A stretch of 64,000 nucleotides of DNA from Tetragonia tetragonoides (Eukaryota; Streptophyta; Magnoliopsida; Caryophyllales; Aizoaceae), in the NCBI GenBank assembly GCA_038025085.1, contig CM076150.1:2234501-2298500 (forward strand). The letters are read 5' to 3'. Position 1 is the first letter of the stretch. Each line of letters begins with the position of its first letter. Below are positions 35,092 through 47,600 of the stretch, one piece after another. The notes under the pieces were generated by a model that saw only the letters and a program-made list of their open reading frames with translations, was not told the origin of the DNA and searched no databases. Both the position numbers and the translations under genes were made by a program.

Positions 35092-36960
35092 TCATTTTGG
35101 TCTTCGTTGCGCACAGAATTTGTGCAATACAGCGTACAGGCCCCGGAAGTAGTGAACTTCTTATGCTCGCAACTGCAGAGGTCACTGTCTTTGACCCTCC
35201 TGTATTTGTTCATCTCTTTTCAAAGGATGTCTTTGCTAAAGCTTTGCCCTCCTTTTCCTCCCCCTTTTCTTCTTTCATAGGTTTATCTGAGGTAGCTGGC
35301 ATCTTATTTTAACTCTGCTCCTACTGCCTACTGGTTGTAAGCTGTTCTATTTCTTGAGGCTTTCACATTATTAGTCTGAGAATCTGGTTTGCTATTTGGA
35401 TCAAAGAAACCTGGATTTTGTGACAATTCCTGATATTCAGTCCAAATATTGGTGTTGCAATCAGTATGCCTTTCTCCTACACTCTCGTTATCCTCTAGGT
35501 AACTGTGATTTACAGACAAATGCATTGCACGTCATATTTTCTTGCTACAAATTTATACAACTTGCGGTGCATGTATATCAAAATGTGTGGCTCTTTCTCA
35601 TATTCTATTGTGGTGTATGGCACAAGCAGTTTAAATCTCCCAGTGTACAAGGAAATTCAGGTCTGCTTTGCTTTTTTGGTCAGTCAACTGGCATAAATTT
35701 CCAGAGAATGAAATTTGACCGTCATTATATTGTCACTTAAGGCTTTTGAAGCGTGAAGGAGTTGCAGACATGAGGCAGCACAATCAGGGAGGTACCTTAA
35801 GCAAATAACTAGAACAACTACTCGGGTTGATTTGCTTCATGTAAGGAATCTTGCTGTTTTGTTAGTGTTTTTGCTGTTGGCTTTTCTAGGTTTGCGAGTA
35901 GAAGCCTCTCAGGAGTGGAAATTTCCCAGAAAAATAGCTTTAGAAATAACTCAAACCTATATTGATAAAAGGCGATAAACAAACCAAGTACGGCAAGTAG
36001 ATAGATATACGGAGGAAGGCTATTACTTTGTGCATATGCAAAAAATAGAGATTCTGGTTCTTTGCGCAATTTGTTACTTTCTAATCTTTGAACTTATATC
36101 TTGAGGCAAGTTTATTGGCATTTCATGTAATTTGTTTTAAATGCTCAGTTATTTTCGTTTTGATAAATAGCCTGAAGCAGTTACTGGAATCACAGGTGAC
36201 ATGGCTCTGCTAGTTATGTGCCTTGACATCTTTCTGCTTGCTTATTCCTCTCTATCGCTTGTTTTATGTTATTGTACACATTGGATTTCCCGTCTTTGAG
36301 AAGGTTGAGGTTGTATCCTGACCAAAATAGTTTATGAGTTTGAAACTTGTAATTTCAGGCTGGTGTAAACTCAGATCTTGTGATTGACTGATTGTGGGTG
36401 CTGCAGAGGTTCAGACAAATCCAGACGTGGTTGCTAAAAATTAAACTGGGATGATTCAGCTTCAGTAGGCTTTTGAGATACGCCCTTAAACTTTGAAGAT
36501 ATCCCACACCACAACCTGTCAACAAGAAGTGGGAGTTGGCCTTGGGTGCCCCCGTCACACAGCAGCTGTGCAGGTTTACGTGGCTCATGCTCTGTGACAG
36601 AGTTCTCACCAATGCCAAACGCCAACAGAATAGAAGCCGCTCAGCAGCTCTGTACGTACCTGTTGAGACGTCTAGGTATATTACAGTGTAACTTGTAATC
36701 ATTGTCCGACTTGTGGTTCAGCTTATTTTCATGTATATTGGGGTATCCGAAAGTATTATGCTCAGCTCATGTACTGTTTTTTATTAGTTTTCTTTTATGC
36801 TGCGAATTCTTGATTTTTCATTGTCAAGAACTTAAATGATTTTCTTCATAATGAAAAATCAAGAGTACATAGTGCGATTCACAAATTCCGAAAATTTTTA
36901 TGCTTAATTTTAATGGATGTCTATGCAACCGAGGCCAGTACTTTGATTTTGCTCCATCTT
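35092..36960 (+). repeat. Downstream block of PPR copy 3, right part
   Basis: Continues the match to copy 1 (about 23618-25490), with very few base changes. After 36960 the match shifts to other fragments: 36960-37012 is rearranged and 37013 onward matches 39267 onward. Confidence 0.85.
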
Positions 36961-37012
36961 GCCAAGCCTACATTCTTTGTGAGTTGTAATGCTTCCGATC
37001 AGAAGGCCAAGA

Positions 37013-37267
37013 TCCAACAGTAGCTTCTTCTTGCATGCTACAAAGCTTTACTCTGTAACTTCCAGATTATAGGATATGAAAAGGCGAGGCTTTTTCCATT
37101 GAAGCAGATAGAATAATCAGTATCAGATAGAATCTGTGCAAATGGTTTCACAAAATTGCATAGTGAGTTAATTTGGCATCAAAGCAGCCATATGATCATA
37201 ACTGAATCTCCTTTGCCTCTCATTCATAATAATTTACATAATGAAATTGATTCCTAACATAAAAAAT
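37013..37267 (+). repeat. ~250-bp direct repeat, left copy
   Basis: Shares CTTGCATGCTACAAAGCTTT, GGATATGAAAAGGCGAGGC and CCTAACATAAAAAATG with 39267-39511, at high identity. The two copies flank the large satellite block. 37268-37734 between here and the satellite holds no gene; 37460-37640 is a GC-rich stretch without recognisable coding. Confidence 0.85.
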
Positions 37268-37734
37268 GAGTACATTCCTAAAAAAAAACATGAGTACATG
37301 ATACAGAATTTTACAGCACTTTGAAATATAGGAAAAAATCCAATAACATTGCACGTTGTTCTAATAAGTCTAATTTGGAATTTGGGTAAATACAAAACAA
37401 TGTAGGTAACATTCAAGGGCCCAGAGGCAGCTAAGAAGGCATGTGAGGATGCCACCCCCAATAATCAACCGCCCCCGTGCCAACTGTAATCTGGCGGCTC
37501 TCTAGGCCCGTCGCCCGCCACGATCATCGTCAACCACCCCCCACTCCAGCAGCAGCAACCAGCCAATGGTGGCGGTGGCGGCAATCTGAGGCTCGCCGGG
37601 GTTGGCCCATACCTGGTTCCAACAGCGAGAGACAAGTCGGTACTTGGCTTTTCATTAGTTGTATGATGTAGCTCCCCCTTCTGTTTTGTTTTTGGTTCAG
37701 TTTTCATCTGTTTACTTTTGGCAACCGCACATGT

Positions 37735-39137
37735 CCTATGTCACATGGGTGAAATCGGTGTCCGGAGACTCGAATGACCGTCTGGAGGCACTGAAGGTCC
37801 TCTAGGGTGATGATAGATCCACGTTTTTTGGGCTTTCGGAAGGCCACGGAACGAAGGTGGATATTTTCGCACCACATCGCACGGGACATCCCTAGGTAAC
37901 ATAAGAGGCCCCCGAGGTTCATTATAGGGTCCCTATTAGGCTTGTAATGGCGTTTTTATGGGACACCAACGTAAGGGCCAGAACTTAGAATGCATGGGTG
38001 ATATCGAAGTTTTGGGATCTGGATGAACCTCTTGTGGGCACCGATGGTCCTCTAGGGTCATGATAGAGCCCGCGAAGAAGTTTGGGCTTTCGGGAGGCCC
38101 CGTAACGAAGGTAGATATTTTCGCCACACATTGTACGGAACACCCCTAAGGGGCATGGGAGGCACTTGGGAATCATTATCGGGTCCCTAATAGTAAGGGC
38201 GTTTTATGGGACACCAATGTAAGGGCCAGAACATCGAATGCATGGGTGATATCGGAGTTTGGTGATCCGAATGATCCTCCCGAAGCCCCGAGGGACCTCT
38301 AGGGTCATGATAAACCCCTCGCAAAAGTTTTGGTAAAAATGTCACTCGGGCCCCCGAAAGCCGAAAACGAAGGCTATAATCCACTCTTTTGGGCTTCCAG
38401 GAGGCCTCAGAACGAAGGTGGATATTTTCGCACCACATCGCACGGAACACCCCTCTGAGACATGGGAGGTACTCGGGATCCATAATCGAATCCCTAATAC
38501 GCTTGTAATGGCGTTTTTACGGGACACCAATGTAAGGGTCGGAACATCGAATGCATGGGTGATATCGATGTTTGGGTATCCGGAGAAGCCTTCCGGGGCA
38601 GCAAGGGTCCTCTAGGGTCATGATAGAGCCCCCGGAGAGGTTTGGGCAAGAATGGCACCCGGGCCCCTGGAAGCCGAAAACGAAGGCTATAATCCACGTT
38701 TTTTGGGCTTTCCGAGGCCCCGGAACGAAGTGGATATTTTCGCACCACATCGCACGGAAAACCCCTAAGGGATATGGGAGGCACTCGGGACCGATTATCG
38801 GTCCCTAATAGGCTTCTAAGGGCATTTTTACGGGACACCAATGTAAGGGCCGAAACATCCGAATGCATGGGTGATATCAAAGTTTGGGGATCCGGATGAC
38901 CCCCCCGGAGCACCGAGGGTGCTCTAGGGTCATGATAGAGCCCCCGGAAGTTTGGGAAAATATGACACCCGGGTCTCGGGAAGCCGAAAATGAAGGCTAT
39001 AATCCATGTTTTTTTGGGCTTCCATGAGGCCCCGGAACGAAGGTGGATATTTTCGCACCACATCGCACGGGACACCCCTAGGTAACATAAAGAGGCTCCC
39101 TAAGTTCATTATAGGGTCCCTAATAGGCTTGTAATGC
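37735..39137. repeat. ~312-bp satellite, about 4.5 tandem units
   Basis: The marker GAATGCATGGGTGATATC occurs near 37989, 38236, 38549 and 38861. The last two spacings are about 312-313 bp; the first is ~247 bp because about 65 bp is missing. Each full unit has CTCTAGGGTCATGATAGA, GAAAACGAAGGCTATAATCC, GGATATTTTCGCACCACATC and GTCCCTAATAGGCTTGTAA. GC-rich compared with the flanks. It yields overlapping Pro/Arg-rich open frames that are not genes. Confidence 0.92.
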
Positions 39138-39266
39138 CTACTTTATTTTTTTTATTTGGCTCCAGTCAAAAGGATTATTTTTCTGATGCTTGGTCGTTTT
39201 GTGCATGTGAGTTGTAGGTCGGAATGTCTGCTCCTCAATCTTACTATCCTCCTTTGTAGGGAACTC

Positions 39267-39511
39267 CTCAATCTTGCATGCTACAAAGCTTTACTCTGTA
39301 ACTTCCAGATGAATGGATATGAAAAGGCGAGGCTTTTTCCATTGAAGCGGATAGAATAATCAGTATCAGATAGAATCTGTGCAAATGGTTTCAGAAAATT
39401 GCATATTGAGTTAATTTGGCATCAAAGCAGCCATATGATCATAACTGAATCTCCTTTGCCTCTCATTCATAATAATTTACATCATGAAATTGATTCCTAA
39501 CATAAAAAATG
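39267..39511 (+). repeat. ~250-bp direct repeat, right copy
   Basis: Partner of 37013-37267. At its right end, where the left copy continues AAAAAATGAGTACA, this copy reads AAAAAATGGTGTGC and enters the foldback element. This locates the insertion edge. Confidence 0.85.
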
Positions 39512-39513
39512 GT

Positions 39514-39733
39514 GTGCTTTCCTCAAATATACATCATTCACAAACTAATTCCCAAATTAGCTTCGGTTCAAAACTATTTTCCTACATATACACCACGTAG
39601 GATCGGACTGTGGCCTGGAAGCGAATTTAATTTTTTTTTATAGCGAAAGGCAAAGCCGCTCTGGCCCACAGCGGCTTTGCCTTTCGCTATAAAAAAAAAT
39701 TAGTGATCCGACTATGGCCTGGAAGCGAATTTG
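39514..39733. mobile_element. Foldback element, copy 3 (right part missing)
   Basis: Left inverted end (CTTTCCTCAAATATACATCA, GGATCGGACTGTGGCCTGG), one hairpin unit, and the start of the next (TGATCCGACTATGGCCTGG). It then switches at about 39733 to LINE coding sequence. The right arm is absent. Confidence 0.85.
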
Positions 39734-40886
39734 TAATTACTGACCAGATCTTGAGCAATCATGACATTGTGCACAATATATCTATTAGCTACAAAACCAC
39801 CCCGAACTTCATCAATTATGCCAGGTAGTATTCTTTTCAGTCTTGAACACAACAGCTTAGAAATGCATTTGTAAATTACTGAACAACATACAATAGGACG
39901 ATAATCAGCAACTGATGTAGCATGATTTTTCTTTGGCAGGAGAGTGATAGCTGTGGTCTTAATCTGCTTTAATAACTTCCCATGCTTGAAAAAGTCTTGG
40001 ATAGCATTTGTAAAATCAGACCCAACTACATCCCAAGCATCTTTGTAGAACTGAGAACTAAACCCATCTGGGCCAGGGGACTTATCCCCAAGAATGGAGA
40101 AAAGTGCAGTCTTGACTTCTTCAGAAGTAAAGGCAAGACATAAGTCATTTTGTTGTTGTTCATTCAGAATGGGGCCAGCTCCAACCAGGTTCATGTTCAC
40201 AGGAGTTCTCTCACTATTTGCAGAGCCAAGGAGGTTCTGATAATAGTCAATGAAGGCTTGAACTACTTCCTGTGGATTAGTTCTCATCTGACCATCACAT
40301 CAGTAACAATATAAATGCTATTGATCTGTCTGCGCATTCTGATACTACTATGAAAGAAAGAAGTGTTGGCATCCCCATGCTTGAGCCAATCAAGCTTGCT
40401 TTTCTGCTTTAAGAAGCTAATTCTGGCCTTATCAGTTTGCCTATAAACTCTCAGAGCATTCTCTTCATCATTTCTAAGAGTGGAACTAGTTGGATCATTT
40501 TGCAAAGCAATCTGACATGCAATCAGGTGAGTATGAGCTTGAATGACAGCTTTGCAAATGTCTCCATTCCCTTCAGCATTCATGCTTTTAAAAATGGGTT
40601 TGAGGTTCTTCATTTTGTTAACCAATTGATACATTGCCACCCCATGAACCTTGATAGCCCACCCAGCTTTCACTCTCTCTTTGAAGTCAGGCCAGAATTT
40701 CCACATATTGAAGTATTTAAAGGGTTTTCTACCATGAAACCCAGCTTCATAGAAGGTTATGATAGTAGGACAATGATCACACAATATTTCAGGTAGAAAT
40801 TTTGCCTCAGTAGCAGGGAATAGAGAGAGCCACTCATCATTAGCTACAACTCTATCTATTCTACTAAAAACCCTTTTATCCCCTAT
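39734..40886 (-). mobile_element. LINE fragment: endonuclease end and reverse transcriptase start
   Basis: Minus strand. From 40880 downward: SRIDRVVANDEWLSLFP, then CDHCP (the end of an AP-type endonuclease domain), a linker with FLKQKSKLDWLKHGDANTSF, and the start of the reverse transcriptase (DKSPGPDGFSSQFYKDAW, ITLLPKKNHATSVADYRPI, FVANRYIVHNVMIAQDL). A one-base frameshift lies near 40287. It stops before the catalytic YADD region, where the foldback element begins. No poly-A tail or target duplication seen. Confidence 0.9.
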
Positions 40887-40904
40887 GCTTTACACCTTTA
40901 AAAA

Positions 40905-41876
40905 CATTTCTCACAGTACCACCTATGATTTGGCAGTGGTCGGTAATAATTGCACCAGGCATTACACCATCCATCGATGTTAACTATGTTTTGAAGAGCC
41001 ACTCAAACGTAGAAACATCTTCTTTCATATTAAAGCACATCCTAATAGTATGCACTGGCCATGATGATTTATCCCACGAAAGGAGCAAAGGGCATTTTGT
41101 ATTTATTCACCAAGTATGCGGTGTCGAAGGATATGACATCAGAAAACTCTTTGTATGCAGCCTTGCTCCTACCATCTACCCAAAACACATTTTTCACTCT
41201 ATTTCCTTGTCTGGATGTATGTCAAAGTAAAAGTCATGGTTTTTCTTTTGCAAGGACAATAACAAGTTGTAAACAGCATTCGCATCCCCCGCCTTCCAGT
41301 CTTTTTCTCCTAATCTTGTCAATGTGGTTACGAAAATCTCTAGGCAAACAAGTCATGTTTTGAGCACCCTTTGCATCATTCCTTGTAGCTCTCACACATT
41401 CTGCTATTGTAACTCCAGCACTTTCTACAGATTCAACCATCTTTTTGGTTTCTACATGAAGCATTCTATGTTGTTTTAACTAGGATCTAGTTCATGATTA
41501 TGAACCAACTTGGCACTAGATATTAACCATCGACCATCAAGCTTCTTACTTGCACCCACTCTAGCAATAAATCTTATCCTTGAACTAGGCTTTCTCCTCC
41601 CCCCCCCCCTTTGCCCTCATCATGTTTCCTAGTGCCCGCTCTGTGACAAGCAAACGTTTGTGATTTAACACTACCGTCTTTGGCTATATTCATTAAATAC
41701 TTAACCCAACTACAACCTACACTCTTTCCATAAATGTCCAACAAGGATTTACACGTATGGTCAATTTCAGGAACCTCAACTCCCTCCAAATCATCCTCCT
41801 CTTCCTCACTCGAGACACACTCCTCCACTGTCTCCACACTACTTTCATTATCATAGCACCCATCCTTATCATTCAT
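40905..41876 (-). pseudogene. FAR1-related (FRS / MULE transposase-derived) pseudogene
   Basis: Minus strand, ATG 41876. It starts with an acidic N-terminus, then a FAR1-type DNA-binding region (SLLDIYGKSVGCSWVKYL, SQTFACHRAGTRKHDEG), a linker with LPRDFRNHIDKIRRKRLEGG, and the first part of the MULE-type transposase core ([56 protein letters not shown]). At least four breaks: frame changes near 41560, 41230 and 41075, and a stop near 40980. The gene ends in mid-domain at the LINE fragment; the C-terminal SWIM zinc finger is missing. Confidence 0.82.
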
Positions 41877-43169
41877 CTCAATCTAAACAAGTTTCTCAAA
41901 TTTCCTACAACATAACAAATACATTTATGCAACCATGATATTAGTTTTCAACTATCATACACAGAGTAACATATTTTTTTCATACTTAACAAGGAAAAAA
42001 ATTCGACATTAATGCAACAACATCTACACAGAGTATTAGTTTTCAACTATCAAACACAGAGTAACCTACTTTCTTTCTACCTTTTATATTCACATTTATC
42101 ACTAAAAATAGCGGTATAGTCCCTCTAGCATATTTTACTGATTCGACAATACAACATCAACAATTAATCAAAATGCTCCTGAGACAATCATAATAAGCCA
42201 ATTCTCAAAGATCCTCTTTTTCTTTTGACTCTAGCTGAACAAATTGACAACATATTGGCCAACAGTTATCAACCCCCATCATTTAATCTAGCAAACTAAT
42301 CATAAAAGACCCAATATCACTATCACAAATATCATTCCCAAGTACTGTTTGACCTTGAGCAAATTTAGAGTAAAAGTTTGAGAGAGGTCGTGAAAACGAG
42401 AGTTTGGGAAAGTTTGGCTTCTATTGTTGAATAATCGTAATAAAACGTGACCCATCCACACAAATCTGTAATTAAAGTTCAAAAAATAAAAAAAAATTGT
42501 ATATTTAATCACCCAATGGCTGACACGTGGCCATATGACAATGCTACCTTGTCATATTATATGGCGAAAAGCATTACCCTTTTGAATTTTAGGTTCCATA
42601 AGTACGTCAACAAACATATTCTGTCTGGTCAAGGCTGTGACTTTTTTCTGTTTTTTGCTTGTGGGTGTGTGTTTTGTCACAAAGCAGTGTTTATAGTAAC
42701 AAAAATAAAATAAATTTGTCTTGTTTTTGTTTTTGTTTTTGGCTTCAAAGAGGAAGTAGGTTGATGCTGACGAATTTCAAATTCAGATTTTGAATATAAC
42801 ATACTCCGTACTACTTATTTTATTATAGCATACTGTAGCATCAAGGACACACAAAACTTCACTTAATTTTGAGAGGCATGAGATAGGGTGAGAGCTCTAA
42901 TATGAATCATTCACTTACAGTATTAGGACACTTGGGAATGTTACTAGAGCAAAAAGAGAGATTATTACATAGTCCAGAACCAATCCTTAAATTTACACGC
43001 TTTTAGTAATTGTAAGAAATGAAAGCATGACCAAAACCATTTAAAAATTCGTCGAGCGCAGAAAGAGCACAGAAGGCTTCAAGCTTGGTAGATATGAAAC
43101 TGACCTTCCCTTTCACGGGATAACAAAAAGCTTCAACCACAAATATCGTGAAGTTGGGTAGGCACTTTG
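41877..43169. other. Intergenic DNA, no gene seen
   Basis: AT-rich with no coding frame of note. A TTTTTGTTTTTG-type run lies at about 42720. Confidence 0.6.
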
Positions 43170-44570
43170 AGCGTGATTCAAACTTGTGCTGCATAACTCT
43201 ACCCAAGGCATTCTTTTGGGGAAAAAATACATCCAGTTATTTGTGTCCACAGGGGTGCATACCGGTCTAAAACCGGAGCGAATCGGACTGACCGGAACTG
43301 AACCGGAGACCGGAAAAATGAAAAGAGAGGACTGGTGACCGGACCGAACAGTCCCGGTCAATTGCCCGGACCGGACCGGCGGGTCCGGTCTAAACCCGGA
43401 CTTGACCGGGTAGACCGGTCTCAGCTTTAATAAAAATAAAAAATTAATAAAGCTGTACTGCTTCCAATTTTACACCTTTCAGTAGAAAAACTGAACTTTA
43501 AAATAAGTGAAAAATAAAAGAAAAAGAAAACCTAGTATCAAATTGCAGATCTACACCCTCACTTCGCATTTCTTATTTCGTTGCTCTACTGTCTTGTTTG
43601 TGAGTTTGTTCTTCATTTTCAAATTCTTGTTTCTCATCTTGCTGCTCTTTGTCTACTTGTTCTTGACTTTCGCCGTCTTCTTAGCGTTTCTGATTTTGGC
43701 ATTCTTCTTGGACTTGGGTTTCCGAATTTGTTGTTGTTCTTCTTCAACCACTACTTGTTTGTGGTTTCTTGAAATAAAATGCTAGAGGAGAGAGATGTGC
43801 AGCCATGGAGAGGCAGGAGGAGAGAGGGAAATGGGCCATGGAGGAGTAGAGAGGAGGTGAGAGAAAAAGAGGAGCAGCGGCGACTGAAACTGTACCCTAA
43901 TCAGCTTATATACTCAGTTTTTTAATGAATAATAATTTTGTCCGGTCCGGTCCAAGACCGGAGACCAAAGGTCTTTGGACCGGAATGGACCGAGACCCGG
44001 ATTTTGAGGAAATGAGGACCGAGGACCGAGGACCGGTAACCTCCGGTCCGGCGGGCCAGACAAAAAAACCGGAATGGACCGGTTATTGTGCAGCCCTAGT
44101 CCACCGCATATATATTTTGAAACCAATAATCTTCAACTCCACTTCGTTTCTCATAAAATTTAATCGACTCAAGATACATTGTGGCATAAATAAAAGACTA
44201 GAGCAGCACCTGGGCTTATCAATGCACTGCTACAAATTTCAGATCAGACACTATTTTGGCCAAAAACAGATAAAAACGCCTACTTGCACTATTGCTATTT
44301 GCTTTCTATAAACTTAATACACGAAGAGGTCAGCAACCTCCTAAATTGGGATAAAGTCGGAAACCATCTTTATCGATCAAGGTACCTTCTTAGCTTCTTA
44401 TACCCCCACCAAAAAAAAAAGGAAAAAAAAACGACATTGGTACACTAATACTAGCATGCTGGTGAACACCCCTCTTCCCAGATTGATTGGAAGGGTAGGA
44501 GAAACATATGAGACTCCAAAAATAAGTGTTTACATATGCAAATCAGTCCAAGAAAAAACAACGAAACATA
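43170..44570. repeat. Downstream region of the SRP40-like gene, paralogous to 1-694
   Basis: The outer parts (43170-43244 and 44105-44570) match 1-694 in order, at moderate identity. The middle is occupied by the CCGG-rich element. Since the SRP40-like gene ends at 44649 on the minus strand, this is its immediate downstream DNA. Confidence 0.75.
43251..44098. mobile_element. CCGG-rich hAT-like non-autonomous element
   Basis: 848 bp. The left end AGGGGTGCATACCGGTC and the complement of the right end TAGGGCTGCACAATAACCGG are alike, with the AGGG-TGCA type ends of many hAT elements. GTCCAC lies directly outside both ends (43245-43250 and 44099-44104), a 6-bp match where hAT elements usually make 8 bp. 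The interior is dense in CCGGTCC/GGACCGG words at both sides, which can fold back, around an AT-rich middle with short hydrophobic open frames that I do not recognise. The related segment 1-694 lacks it. Confidence 0.7.
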
Positions 44571-44648
44571 TTAGACCAAAATTTTGCTGAAATACCAGTC
44601 CACATGCTCGGGAGCAATTAAGACTACTTAGACAAGATTAGGCAGGAA

Positions 44649-47600
44649 TCATTCATCCTCATCTTCGTAATTGAACTTCACTGAATGAGATTGCAAATCA
44701 ATTTGCCCTCCTCTGTAGCTTCCACGCTTTTTCTTGGTCTTCTCATGCCGAAAATCCCTACAAAGAATAGACATAGAGGAATTCTCAGATATGGTATATC
44801 AATATATAATGTTTTATGGAATTTCTAGTTCCTATGTATTGATGTGTTTATTTTCAAATTTTCACAATCATTGCTGTCTGAAATAAAAAACACACAACAA
44901 AGGAAGAAAAGACAAAGAAGAAAATGCCAAGCCACGCAAATAATCACACCAGGGGAATATCAACTGCATGCGGTGTATATCTGGAAGCAGAACTCACTCA
45001 ATTGAGGTAAGAGATATGCCTTCTGATGAAGGATATGGTAAGCAATTCACACAGGGAAGAAATGAAATCATACACGCAAACCACACATCAGGCTCAAATC
45101 TACGCATGATTGAAATCTACCCAGCACTCCCAAACCCAAAATAAGAAGAAGAAAAAAATCAAGAGTTTGCTGTGTGTCAATACTTCTTCGTTTTTTTGTT
45201 TTTCTTTTGCGTTCTCTTTTTTGAGGAGTGGTGGCCGCAGCCGGGAGATGAATTCCTACTTTCCATCTTTTATCTTTCAGTAGAATCTAATATTTGTAAG
45301 AAGCCAATGCCAACCTGGTTCGAAGTTGGGTTAAGATATATATCAAGACAAGCACCTCCCAGTAGACAGAGAGAATGCCAAGTCACGATATCTACCACAG
45401 TAGTCAGACCGCAACACATGTTTTTCTCCACTGTGATACTGCAAAGTTTTCCTGGTGCACACTATTTGGTATCTATGGAGAAGATTGTTTCAGTTCATCT
45501 TCTATCTTGGATTTCTTCCAGGTTCAAGATGCGGTTGTGGGAAAGGAAAGGAAAAAAGGGATGCTGTGGTGTAATGCCCTTTTGGCAACTGTATGGTGTT
45601 TCTTGACTAGAAAGAAACACAGGAGTTTTCTCTGGGCTCTCTATACCGGCCTCTCTTTGGTCTAAGGCTGCAAGGGCTTTTAGGAGTTATTCTATATCTC
45701 AGGCCCGAAGAAACTAGGACAACTTGTAATTTGACTATCAATGTGCTGTACTTTCTGTTTCTAAGCAATGTAAAAACTTTTTCAAATGACAGTCAGATTT
45801 CTTACCTTCCTCTAACCTGCCCCAAAACTTCCTCAGCTTTTGCACCATAGCCAGAATCTGCACCATCCTGTAGACAAAGTAATGAAGATGTTAACGATGT
45901 TGGAGTATTTAAAGTATCCATTTTACTCTTCTGTTTATAAGGTTCCATCAGAAACAGAGCACAGCAGGAATAGACAGTGCAGAATCGTCCTACCTTTGCC
46001 CAGTAGGAGTTATTTTGGAGCCTCTCATCTGCAAAATCTACCTCATCTGGTTTCACCCTTCGGAAAGCATTTGCAGAGGTTTTCGGCTGCAGGAGTAGGA
46101 ATCAATTAACTTCTGGTTTTAAACAATCAAATATAGTTTAGCGAGGTAACATCCTCCCTGTCTCCCCCCCCCCCTAAGGTAGGGGGGCAGACAGGCGGGC
46201 ATGTGTTAAGGACATACAGTTGTGCAACAAAACGTTCACTTAACTATAACTAAACGTGCAACAAAATGACATAGAATGCTCTATGTGATACAATCATAGA
46301 TGATTGAAGAACATGAGTTTCAATTAAGTTCCAACAAGCATTTACCTTTCCAACAAACAATCAAATTGAATGATAACAGTAAACAAGGGAATAACAACTC
46401 CAAATGTTTGATCAGCTAACTATATGAGAAAAGCCCATGCTCTACAATGTACTAACAAAATCACACTAATTGAAGCGATCTACATATCCCCGTCTTCGCA
46501 AACAGACACGCCTTTGTACTTCGTCTCACATACAGATCCGCCTTTCAAGTCATTTAAAAATAAATTGTTTCATATAGCTTTGCAAACCATATTTGATTCA
46601 GTAAGACCAGCTCTAAGCACTTATGTGCAGTCTGGGGACAAGAGAGTGGGATTAAGGCAGAATGTGGCTTTTATCATCAGCTGTGCGTGACAGAGCAGAG
46701 TTTCTGACAATAATCTGAAGAAATCAAAATGCAGAAAGCGTATTTGTCTCATATTAAAAGTTATCTTGCATAATACTGTGGTCAGAAGAAAATGCAGCGT
46801 TCGTGTCTTGAGTAGGAGTCAAGTTATTGCGGGTTTTGGATGGTGTCATTGGTGTGGTCACTGATAGAAAACATTCCTCTGTAACATACTTTACTTCAGT
46901 TTCTTACAGAATTTAGCTGGGGCAAAAGGAAGAATATCAGAGAAACTTAAAACTTTCTCTCACATTCTGTAGATATTTGTTTCACATCAGTTAAAAAGAG
47001 GAGAGAATGTTAGGTTGTGCAAAGACCACTACGGGTTAGACAGATACCAATAAGAGGGAACCCAGTAGCCTATGCACCAATACACATAAATTCGAAATTA
47101 CCGATTCCTGAAACCCCAATACGTGATGGAATATCAAGTGCCTTAGTTGTCTAGGTCAATACATAGTGGAAAATGGCTGATACAGCCGATAAGTTGACTG
47201 ATGCAGTTCACAAACAGGTGATACAGCCAATATGGCCAGTTATAGGAATGACCGAAATTATTTCGCAACCCGTAACGTAACATTATATTTCTATGATGAC
47301 ATGATAAATACCGTATTTCAACCACAACTTTTTCCCTGGCATAGGTATTCCCATGACTTGATGATTATTACATTTTAGAGTTGCGTACTTAAGTCACAGT
47401 CACAGTAACTATATTTTTCTTTGATTTACTTAAATTTATTTGCCTACCCAGCGCAGATACTTTTTTTAGATAAGAGAAATTTTTTATTAATCAAATAGTG
47501 AAAGAATACAAAATGGAGGATAAGATATCCTCAAAGAACAAAAATAAAGTATCTACAAATCACGCCAATGGCGTTGAATGACCGTCAGTGGCACCCCCTT

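Noticed and set aside
37465..37707. GC-rich Pro-rich open frame
   Set aside because: Short, without homology I recognise, open on both strands because of base composition.
37735..39137. Pro/Arg-rich open frames up to 193 codons
   Set aside because: They repeat with the 312-bp satellite unit in all frames and have no codon structure.
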